This document shows positions 1 to 6,904 of a DNA stretch of 7,274 nt, piece by piece. The notes beneath the pieces are model-generated. The model was not told the DNA's origin. It saw only the letters and a list, made by a program, of their open reading frames with translations, and searched no databases. This DNA is from Pseudomonadales bacterium (lineage in GTDB: Bacteria; Pseudomonadota; Gammaproteobacteria; Pseudomonadales; DC-out160), in NCBI GenBank assembly GCA_016765265.1, contig JAESQG010000542.1:1-7274 (forward strand). The letters run 5' to 3'. Numbering within the stretch: position 1 is the first letter of the stretch; the number at the start of each line of letters is the position of its first letter. Position numbers and translations under genes: made by a program.

Positions 1-42
1 CACTGAGAGCGGCTCAGTAAGAATGGATTTCTACAGGAAGTC

Positions 43-1455
43 ATGAAAGGATGGTATGTCCCTGCCAGCCCAGACGAAACTGAGGGAGAAAGCACGGGAT
101 GGTATGCATCGTATTGGCGGTTCTGCGCCGCTTATCTAAAGCAGTTGAGAGGCGATGACTGGAGCCTGTCACCAGAACAATCTATCACATTGCATGTAGA
201 AAACTGGACTGTACCTAAGCAGTTATTGATTCGCGCAACAAAAGCGGGCAATAACTTAACCGCTCTACCTCACGGTACATCACTACTCGATATACAAACA
301 ACAGCGCTCGATGCTATCGACATCGTCGATAAAAATGGAATTCGTATTTACGCGCTTCCTGCCGCACTCATTGCTTGTAGTACCCAAGTATTCAAACAAA
401 ACCCAACTGATATGCGGGCGGCACTCTCTACAATTCGCGATGCATCTGAAGTGTTGGACATACTGCTTGAGGGCGGTCACAGCTCCATTGCAGGTCGGTT
501 GGCAGGGGCTTTTCGTAATATTGGCCGACATCAGATCGCCGATGAAATTATTAGCACTATGCAAGCTGCTGGCTATGTAGTGCGTGAAGTGGATCCTTTT
601 ACTTCAGAAACCCCCCTTGTTTTTTCGCAGCGAGAACAATCCCCTTATGTTAATCGAATTCGGCTAATGTGGCAGTGTATGCGCGATGATGTCATCAAGA
701 CCTTTCCCGAAGTTAAAGGTCCGCTGGCGAGCTCGGACTCTTATATGAAGCATGTCGAAGAGGTGTATGTAAGAGATGCCTATCACTCTCTTTCTATTGA
801 GGGTTATCGCGTTAGTCCTGAGCTTATTGAGCTGGTTCGGGAAGGGGATTGGTCACCTGAGAATAGTGTTAATCAAAAGGAACACCTTAACGCATTGGCT
901 GCGCGTGGGTATTGGCAAGCTTCACAGGCTGTATGGCATAGCTTGAAGCGTATATTAAAAGGTGAGAACGCCGGTGATGTCATCGATAATGATCATCGCA
1001 TATGGTACCGGGAAATGTTCGCACCTGGTGTTACCGCCGGTATTCACAAACCTTCTGATTTGGCTGGATACAGAAATGCCCCCGTTTTTATCCGTAAATC
1101 AATGCACGTGCCTCCAAGTCGTGAAACCGTGCGTGATGCCATGCCCGCATTTTTTGAGTTGATGCGTGCAGAAGAGAATGCAGCGGTGCGAACGGTCTTA
1201 GGCCATTTCATATTTGTCTACATCCATCCTTATATGGATGGCAATGGTCGGATGGGACGGTTTTTGATGAACGCGATGTTGGCAAGTGGGGGATATCCAT
1301 GGACAGTTGTACCCATCGAAAAATGCAACGAATACATGGCCGCATTAGAAGCCGCGAGTACAAATCAAAATATAGAGCCTTTTGCCAAGTTTCTAGCGGC
1401 GCTTGTTAATTCGGAAATAAAGGGCGAATCAGCGTCGGATATTCCTAAATCCTAA
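43..1455 (+). CDS. Fic-domain protein (putative AMP transferase, self-inhibited class), possibly missing its N-terminus
   Basis: Fic enzymes usually transfer AMP from ATP to a hydroxyl side chain of a target protein. The 470-residue product carries the core motif HPYMDGNGRMGR at residues 395-406, with catalytic His395, acidic Asp399 and the phosphate-binding GNGR, so the active site looks intact. Residues 249-254 (SLSIEG) fit the inhibitory pattern (S/T)xxxE(G/N), with Glu253 as the likely inhibitory residue. Its place before the Fic core suggests a self-restrained, intramolecularly inhibited enzyme. Residues 1 to about 190 are an extension I recognise only as typical of one large Fic subfamily; its function is unknown to me. 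ATG 43 is the first possible start after an in-frame TGA at 4..6, with a close AGGAAG at 35-40. However, codons 7-42 also read like family sequence (ERLSKNGFLQEV), so the true gene probably began upstream and this may be a truncated gene or a pseudogene. It converges on hemF with a 4-nt overlap. No partner antitoxin or target gene is visible. The Fic assignment is firm; the start and functionality are uncertain. Confidence 0.9.
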   Translation: MKGWYVPASPDETEGESTGWYASYWRFCAAYLKQLRGDDWSLSPEQSITLHVENWTVPKQLLIRATKAGNNLTALPHGTSLLDIQTTALDAIDIVDKNGIRIYALPAALIACSTQVFKQNPTDMRAALSTIRDASEVLDILLEGGHSSIAGRLAGAFRNIGRHQIADEIISTMQAAGYVVREVDPFTSETPLVFSQREQSPYVNRIRLMWQCMRDDVIKTFPEVKGPLASSDSYMKHVEEVYVRDAYHSLSIEGYRVSPELIELVREGDWSPENSVNQKEHLNALAARGYWQASQAVWHSLKRILKGENAGDVIDNDHRIWYREMFAPGVTAGIHKPSDLAGYRNAPVFIRKSMHVPPSRETVRDAMPAFFELMRAEENAAVRTVLGHFIFVYIHPYMDGNGRMGRFLMNAMLASGGYPWTVVPIEKCNEYMAALEAASTNQNIEPFAKFLAALVNSEIKGESASDIPKS

Positions 1456-2366
1456 TAAGCCTCTACCCAATCCTGGGGCACCAAAAACTCTTCCGTCAAT
1501 CGAGCCTCTGCACTACCCGGCTCTGGCTGCCAATTATATTTCCAAGTGACTATGGGCGGTAGTGACATCAAGATTGATTCTGTTCGGCCTCCTGACTGCA
1601 AGCCAAATAAAGTGCCCCGATCAAACACCAAATTAAACTCTACATAACGCCCTCTTCGATACAACTGAAATTGTTTTTGCTTCTCGGTAAACTTCTCTCC
1701 CTTGCGTTTTTGAACGATAGGAAGATAGGCGTTTAAATAACTATCACCCACGGATTTCATCATCGCAAAACTTTCATCAAAGCCAAGCTCATTGAAATCA
1801 TCAAAAAACAATCCTCCTATGCCGCGGTTTTCGTTTCGGTGTTTGAGATAGAAATACTCGTCGCACCACTTTTTAAAACGAGGGTAGATGTCTTTACCAA
1901 AGGGGTCGCAGGCGTCTTTGGCCGTTTGATGCCAGTGAATACAATCTTCTTTGTAGGGGTAGTACGGTGTCAGGTCATAGCCACCGCCAAACCACCATAC
2001 CGGTTTTTCGTTTTCTTTCTCAGCAATAAATAACCGTACATTCATATGGGACGTGGGGATAAGGGGGTTATTGGGGTGCATGACCAAGGAGACACCTAAG
2101 GCTTGAAATGAGCGGCCCGCTAACTCGGGGCGTTGGGCCGTTGCGCTGGGGGGTAGGTTTTGGCCAAACACATGAGAGAAGTTAACGCCCCCTTTTTCAA
2201 ATATGGCGCCTTCTTCCAAGATACTGCTACGGCCACCGCCACCTTCCTCTCGCTCCCAAGACTCATAAACAAAGTTTTTCCCTCCGTCTTCAGCGCCTAA
2301 GCGCTGACAGATATCGTCTTGCAAGTTCAATAAGTATTCTTTCACTTGTTCTACGGAGTGGGACAC
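1452..2366 (-). CDS. hemF: Oxygen-dependent coproporphyrinogen III oxidase HemF
   Basis: HemF converts coproporphyrinogen III to protoporphyrinogen IX in the cytoplasm by two oxidative decarboxylations that use O2, a late step of heme synthesis. Counted from the GTG start at 2366 the product has 304 residues, close to the E. coli protein (about 299). Recognisable family blocks are GGGGRS (42-47), GVNFSHV (60-66), TAQRPELAGRSF (76-87), PTSHMNVR (104-111), WWFGGGYDLTPYY (124-136), KWCDEYFYLKHRNE (166-179), RGIGGLFFDD (181-190) and QLYRRGRYVEFNLV (234-247). The histidines matching the conserved metal-binding and catalytic set are His97, His107, His146 and His176. The frame opens earlier at TTG 2384, but GTG 2366 has an AAGGTG ribosome site four bases upstream, and its N-terminus matches the E. 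coli length exactly up to the shared LLNLQD block. It follows csiV by 35 nt on the same strand and is probably cotranscribed. Its stop overlaps the end of the convergent fic gene. No promoter of its own is evident. Confidence 0.97.
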   Translation of the reverse strand: MSHSVEQVKEYLLNLQDDICQRLGAEDGGKNFVYESWEREEGGGGRSSILEEGAIFEKGGVNFSHVFGQNLPPSATAQRPELAGRSFQALGVSLVMHPNNPLIPTSHMNVRLFIAEKENEKPVWWFGGGYDLTPYYPYKEDCIHWHQTAKDACDPFGKDIYPRFKKWCDEYFYLKHRNENRGIGGLFFDDFNELGFDESFAMMKSVGDSYLNAYLPIVQKRKGEKFTEKQKQFQLYRRGRYVEFNLVFDRGTLFGLQSGGRTESILMSLPPIVTWKYNWQPEPGSAEARLTEEFLVPQDWVEAY

Positions 2367-2370
2367 GGTG

Positions 2371-2376
2371 CACCTT
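2371..2376 (-). promoter_or_regulatory. Ribosome binding site that sets the hemF start
   Basis: On the minus strand AAGGTG lies four bases before the GTG at 2366..2364. The upstream TTG at 2384 is preceded by CAACTAGCCAA, which has no purine-rich Shine-Dalgarno sequence. This spacing and the match to the E. coli HemF N-terminal length favour GTG as the start. Confidence 0.7.
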
Positions 2377-2401
2377 TGTCTCAATTGGCTAGTTGAATAA
2401 T

Positions 2402-3319
2402 TTATTGTTCCCAGGGTGGGAGTTGCTCAAAGTCCTCAGCATGATCCACGCTTTCGGGTCTTTCATAAGGAATCACTTTTACGATCATGCCAAAAAGTGG
2501 GTGATCCAGATAGTGGAGTTCTCTGCTGCGCATGCGTCTGGATTGTTTTAATTGTACTGTTCTGACGGGTTCATAGTTCGATGCTATGAGCTGGAGAGGG
2601 GGTGATAAGCTGAATTCGTTATTTACACCTGTATTGTCGATAAGGGAGTTCGGCTTTTCGCTGGAATAGGTGCTGGAATAGGTGCTGGAGTAGTCCTCCA
2701 GAGGATCCAATTCGGGTTCCGCATAGGCGCTTTCAAATTCATCATCCAAGTCAACAATTTGTGCAAACTGGCTTAACCATAAATCAGTCTCAATGTGCAG
2801 ATAACGAGATACACTCAATGACACGGTGCCTTCCAGCTCGAAGTAATCATCATATTGGCCCCCTCCTTGTATGAGTATTGGCGTACTATTATTTCTCCCT
2901 TCTAGCGGCTGTCTCCAAGCTGCTTGGTAAAGCAAACGATAATGACGGCTATTAGAGAGCCTGGATTTGAGTTTGAGCATAGTGTGTTGATTTTGGGGTA
3001 ACTTTAAATAAGCTTCGGTAGCGAAATCGTGGTTTGTTGATGTAACTGTGGTCTCCTGTTGTGGGACTGTTTTATTCGGATCTAAAAGCTCCAACAGGGG
3101 CAGTGGATATTGGATGCCTAGATCGGATCGATCCTTCCAGACTTCCGAGTGAGATGCTAGCTCTGAATCAGTGGCAAAGATGTAAAGTTCGATTTGATAC
3201 CATTGCGTCACTTTATTTTCCACACCGAAGGCGGCTGGAATGACAGTTGTAAATACAGCGGTTAAGAAGATCAAGAAAAATGTGGCGAACCGCGGTAGAT
3301 GGCAATTTATTTTAGCCAT
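2402..3319 (-). CDS. csiV: CsiV-family peptidoglycan-associated envelope protein
   Basis: This 305-residue exported protein fits the CsiV family. In Vibrio cholerae CsiV is a periplasmic peptidoglycan-binding protein needed for cell integrity and thought to act through the synthesis activator LpoA. Visible here is a basic start followed by a hydrophobic segment (about 11-30), giving a Sec signal peptide with likely cleavage near Gly32. The mature part opens with WYQIELYIF (40-48), a family-like beta strand. The C-terminal block SRRMRSRELHYLDHPLFG (260-277) is the signature I rely on most. An acidic, serine/tyrosine-rich linker (about 190-225) includes a YSST repeat and is probably disordered. 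No lipobox cysteine is seen: Cys6 lies before the hydrophobic core. The ATG at 3319 is 7 nt after the mfd stop with only a distant AGGA (13 nt), so translation is probably coupled to mfd. Its position directly after mfd agrees with synteny I recall from gammaproteobacteria. The family call is good; the detailed role is inferred from Vibrio. Confidence 0.85.
   Translation of the reverse strand: MAKINCHLPRFATFFLIFLTAVFTTVIPAAFGVENKVTQWYQIELYIFATDSELASHSEVWKDRSDLGIQYPLPLLELLDPNKTVPQQETTVTSTNHDFATEAYLKLPQNQHTMLKLKSRLSNSRHYRLLYQAAWRQPLEGRNNSTPILIQGGGQYDDYFELEGTVSLSVSRYLHIETDLWLSQFAQIVDLDDEFESAYAEPELDPLEDYSSTYSSTYSSEKPNSLIDNTGVNNEFSLSPPLQLIASNYEPVRTVQLKQSRRMRSRELHYLDHPLFGMIVKVIPYERPESVDHAEDFEQLPPWEQ
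2660..2695 (-). repeat. 12-bp in-frame tandem repeat inside csiV
   Basis: The unit gctggaataggt (plus strand) occurs at 2660-2671 and again at 2672-2683, followed by a diverged copy gctggagtagtc at 2684-2695. Read on the minus strand it encodes YSST, YSST, YSSE at residues 210-221 of the csiV product. As the unit is four codons long, gain or loss of copies would keep the frame. Confidence 0.9.
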
Positions 3320-3326
3320 AGGAAGG

Positions 3327-6300
3327 TCATTGTCCTTTCAATTGCGTTATTAGTCCTTCGATGGTCTCTACGCGGATTTCAGCATCCGCCATATCAAGTA
3401 TAAACTTCAGTTTATCAGCACCTTCTAACTTATACAGCTGAGGCTGAGACTGTACCATTTTCACAATAGTCAATGGGTCCACCTTCGCTTCCGAACCGAA
3501 TTGAAGATAGCCGCTTTCTGATCCCGCATCGATTTTGGTTAGCCCTACTTCAACTGCCTTTAATTTTAGTTCAGTAACGCGAAACAGGTTTTTAACTTGG
3601 TCAGGTAGTAGGCCAAAACGATCAATCATTTCAATTTTTAACTCGTAGAGTTGTTTGTCATCTTTGGCACTGGCGATGCGCTTGTACATAATTAAACGAT
3701 TGTGGACATCGGGTAAGTATTCATCAGGGATTAAAGCAGGAATGTGCAGATTAATTTCGGGTCCCTGGTGTAAGGGCTTGTCTAGATCGGGAGTTTTCCC
3801 TTCCTTTATTGCCTTCACTGCGCTATCCAACATCTCCATGTATAGCGAGAATCCGAGACTGTGCATATTACCGCTTTGTTCGTCACCTAACAGTTCGCCT
3901 GCTCCGCGAATCTCCAAATCATGACTGGCTAGAGTGAAGCCTGCTCCCAATTCACTAGCCTCCTGTATAGCGTCTAGTCGTTTGGTGGCATCCTTGGTCA
4001 TGGATTTTCGATGGGGTGTCAGTAGATAGGCATAGGCTTGGTGGTGAGAGCGACCCACTCGGCCACGGAGTTGGTGTAGTTGGGCTAGCCCTAGACGGTC
4101 AGCTCGATCCATAATGATGGTGTTGGCTGTGGGTACGTCTATTCCCGTTTCGATGATAGTCGTACACACCAGCACATTATAGCGCTTGTGATAGAAGTCT
4201 GACATGACTTGCTCTAACTCACGTTCTCGCATTTGACCGTGTGCTATACCGAGGCGAATTTCGGGTACGAGTTCCTCCAAGTCATGAGCCGTTTTATCTA
4301 TTGTTTTGACTTCGTTGTGTAGGTAGTAGATCTGCCCGCCACGCATTAGCTCCCTTAGAATGGCTTCTTTGATAACGGCGTCGTTAGAACGGCGCACAAA
4401 TGTTTTGATGGAAAGCCGCTTTGCGGGCGGTGTTGCGATGATAGACATATCGCGAATACCCGACATGGCCATATTGAGGGTTCGAGGAATAGGGGTCGCT
4501 GTGAGAGTGAGGATATCAACGTCGCTACGCAAGGATTTTAGCTGCTCTTTGTGGCGTACACCAAAGCGGTGTTCTTCGTCGACGATAATCAAACCGAGAC
4601 GTTTAAACTTGATGGCGGAGCTGAGTAACTTGTGAGTGCCTATGATGATATCAATGGTGCCCTCATTCAGTTTACGAATGGCGACTTGTTGTTCTTTGGG
4701 GCTCTTGAACCGAGAGAGAACTTCGATGTTAATGGGCCAATCGGCGAATCGGTCATTAAAAGAGTCGTAATGCTGTTGCGCAAGTAATGTGGTGGGTACG
4801 AGTATCCCCACTTGTTTATTATCTTGAACCGCGATAAAGGCGGCTCTCATGGCCACCTCTGTTTTACCAAAACCTACATCACCACAGATTAAACGATCCA
4901 TAGGTTTGTTGGATTTCATGTCCATGATGACGTGCTCTATCGCCGCTTCTTGATCCGGGGTTTCTTCAAAGGGGAAATCTGCGGAAAATTGGTCGTATTC
5001 TTCTTTAGCAATTTTGTATATGTAGCCTTCTTTGGCGGCGCGACGAGCATAGATATTGAGTAGCTCAGCGGCCACGTCTCTGATTTGTTCGGCCGCATTG
5101 CGTTTTTCCTTTTGCCACAGTTCCGTACCCAATTGGTGGGTTGGCGCACTTTCGTCATTGGCACCGGAATAGCGTGCGATAAGGTGCAAGCTAGAGACGG
5201 GGACATAGAGCTTGGCGCCCTTGGCATATTCAAGGGTTAGAAATTCTTGCTCCTGCTCATCAATGGCCAGTGTCTGTAACCCGAGATAGCGGCCAACGCC
5301 GTGATCGATATGCACTATCGGTGCGCCGATGCTGAGTTCCGTCAGGTTTTTTACAATATTTTCAGCGTGTTCATCGCTGCTTTTTCGACGACGGCGTTCC
5401 TGCAAGACCCGGCTGCCAAATAACTGAGGTTCAGCAATGAGGCTGTAGCTGCACTCTTCAAGTTCTAATCCCGATTCCAGCGTGGCAACGGTGATTGCAA
5501 TAGTCACCTCGCTATTGAGAAAATCTTGCCAGTTGTCCACGGATTGAGGACGGACATTAATACGCTGTAGCAACTCGATCAGGCTTTCACGGCGACCCGC
5601 TGACTCGGCACAAAACAGTACCCGGTGCTGAGAATCTTGTTTCTCTTGTAAATAAGATTGCAGAGCGGCTAGCGGATTGTCTGCTTTGTGATTGACGGGC
5701 AGCTTAGGCGGCTGTAGTGCAGCAATATTTACATGACCGGCTTGATCTGATAGTGATTCTTCGCTCACTGTCACTCGCGGAAATTTTTTAAATTGCCCAT
5801 GCACCTCGTCTACCTCAAGAAATATTGTTTTGGGCGGTAGAATGGGGTGTGATATATCATGGCGACGGTCTTCGTAGCGTTTATTCACTTCGCGCCAATA
5901 GCGGTCCGTGGCATCAGCAAGACCGGGTGTATTGATGAGTAGCGTATTGCTTGGCAGATAATCGAACAGCGTTTCTGTGTGCTCGAAAAATAAAGGCATA
6001 AAGTACTCGATACCCGCTGAAGATATCCCTTCGGCGACATCTTGATAAACAGGACAGCCTCTGGGGTTGACATCGAATCTATCCAACCATTGATCTTTGA
6101 ATAGCCGGATGGCTTCTGGGGTGAGTGGGAATTCCTTGGCCGGTAACACCCTAATTTGTTCTACGCGATTCTTAGAACGTTGACTCTCAGGATCGAAGGT
6201 GCGCAGAGTTTCTATTTCATCATCAAATAGTTCGATTCGATAGGGTTCATTACTACCCATAGGGAAAATATCAATAATGGATCCGCGTACCGCAAATTCG

Positions 6301-6821
6301 CCATGCTCGAAGACGGTATCCACACAACGATAACCGCAGCTTTGTAAGCGCATACGGGTGCTGTCGATATCAAATTTCTCGCTAATATCGAGTACCAAAC
6401 TATAGCCTTCAAGAAAAGACTTAGGGGGTAAGCGGTGCATCAGTGTTGCTAGGGAGACCACCAGTATGCCTTGCTGTAGTGTGGGTAGGCGGTACAGGCT
6501 AGCAAGTCGTTCAGAGACAATGTCCTGGTGGGGTGAAAAAGTATCGTAAGGTAAAGTCTCCCAATCTGGCAGACTAAGCAATAATTTTGAGCGCTCGTCC
6601 GCACTATTTCCACATCCTAAAAAAAAGCTAATTTCTTTTTCTAGACGCACAGCTTCGTTAGAGTTGGCTGCGATGACAACGGTGACACCAGGGAACTGAT
6701 TCACTGCTTCAGTGATGGCAAAGGCGAGAGCTGAGCCCTTGAGATGCCCCCAATGTCGATGATCACTGGCTTTGGAGGGAATTAATTTTGGAGGAAGAAT
6801 AGAGCGTGCAGCGACCGACAT
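3327..6821 (-). CDS. mfd: Transcription-repair coupling factor Mfd
   Basis: Mfd is a cytoplasmic ATP-driven DNA translocase. It binds RNA polymerase stalled at lesions, pushes it forward or off the DNA, and recruits UvrA to start nucleotide excision repair. The 1164 residues compare with about 1148 in E. coli and align from end to end. Order of regions: an N-terminal UvrB-like module (LPDWETLPYDTFSPHQD near residue 90; HGEFAVRGSIIDIFP, with its Arg at 179); the RNA polymerase interaction domain, beginning around HIDHGVGRY (504-512) and KLYVPVSSLHLIARYSG; then the two RecA-like translocase lobes with Walker A GDVGFGKT (647-654, Lys653), Walker B DEEH (748-751), TLTATPIPRTL and motif VI QLHQLRGRVGR (914-924); and the C-terminal autoinhibitory domain with RFGLLPDQV. 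All helicase motifs look intact and there is no frameshift. The ATG at 6821 has GAAGGG at 6833-6838, eleven bases upstream, a somewhat long spacing. The preceding gene ends 83 nt upstream, so a promoter could lie in that gap, but none is clear. csiV follows after 7 nt. Confidence 0.99.
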   Translation of the reverse strand: MSVAARSILPPKLIPSKASDHRHWGHLKGSALAFAITEAVNQFPGVTVVIAANSNEAVRLEKEISFFLGCGNSADERSKLLLSLPDWETLPYDTFSPHQDIVSERLASLYRLPTLQQGILVVSLATLMHRLPPKSFLEGYSLVLDISEKFDIDSTRMRLQSCGYRCVDTVFEHGEFAVRGSIIDIFPMGSNEPYRIELFDDEIETLRTFDPESQRSKNRVEQIRVLPAKEFPLTPEAIRLFKDQWLDRFDVNPRGCPVYQDVAEGISSAGIEYFMPLFFEHTETLFDYLPSNTLLINTPGLADATDRYWREVNKRYEDRRHDISHPILPPKTIFLEVDEVHGQFKKFPRVTVSEESLSDQAGHVNIAALQPPKLPVNHKADNPLAALQSYLQEKQDSQHRVLFCAESAGRRESLIELLQRINVRPQSVDNWQDFLNSEVTIAITVATLESGLELEECSYSLIAEPQLFGSRVLQERRRRKSSDEHAENIVKNLTELSIGAPIVHIDHGVGRYLGLQTLAIDEQEQEFLTLEYAKGAKLYVPVSSLHLIARYSGANDESAPTHQLGTELWQKEKRNAAEQIRDVAAELLNIYARRAAKEGYIYKIAKEEYDQFSADFPFEETPDQEAAIEHVIMDMKSNKPMDRLICGDVGFGKTEVAMRAAFIAVQDNKQVGILVPTTLLAQQHYDSFNDRFADWPINIEVLSRFKSPKEQQVAIRKLNEGTIDIIIGTHKLLSSAIKFKRLGLIIVDEEHRFGVRHKEQLKSLRSDVDILTLTATPIPRTLNMAMSGIRDMSIIATPPAKRLSIKTFVRRSNDAVIKEAILRELMRGGQIYYLHNEVKTIDKTAHDLEELVPEIRLGIAHGQMRERELEQVMSDFYHKRYNVLVCTTIIETGIDVPTANTIIMDRADRLGLAQLHQLRGRVGRSHHQAYAYLLTPHRKSMTKDATKRLDAIQEASELGAGFTLASHDLEIRGAGELLGDEQSGNMHSLGFSLYMEMLDSAVKAIKEGKTPDLDKPLHQGPEINLHIPALIPDEYLPDVHNRLIMYKRIASAKDDKQLYELKIEMIDRFGLLPDQVKNLFRVTELKLKAVEVGLTKIDAGSESGYLQFGSEAKVDPLTIVKMVQSQPQLYKLEGADKLKFILDMADAEIRVETIEGLITQLKGQ

Positions 6822-6904
6822 GACTAATACAACCCTTCAATTTGGAGATGGCCGGATTGTACTGGGTTTTTGTAGAGTTTTCTCCTGCTATCGCGAGGTA
6901 GACC

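Noticed and set aside
2..46. A second frame ending in TGA at 44-46 overlaps the fic ATG as ATGA, as if an upstream gene were translationally coupled to fic.
   Set aside because: The other frame (codons 7-42) reads as Fic-family sequence running straight into MKGWY, so the ATGA overlap is more likely chance. Only 14 codons are visible, too few to identify a gene.
311..580. Open frames inside fic at 311..580 (+) and 283..564 (-).
   Set aside because: They overlap well-supported Fic coding sequence and show no recognisable motifs or ribosome sites.
1502..1523. Inverted repeat gagcc/ggctc near the fic-hemF junction, considered as a terminator.
   Set aside because: The stem is five base pairs with a 12-nt loop, has no adjacent T-run and lies within hemF codons.
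3655..5233. Open frames of about 90-100 codons within mfd at 3655..3924 (+), 4360..4635 (+) and 4937..5233 (-).
   Set aside because: All lie entirely inside a fully conserved mfd frame, have no family-like features, and are explained as overlaps in other frames.
6822..6904. Possible mfd promoter in the 83-nt gap: a TACAAT-like -10 on the minus strand (6856-6861).
   Set aside because: There is no -35 match at 16-18 bp upstream (the best hexamer is GAGAAA), so the single hexamer is not enough.
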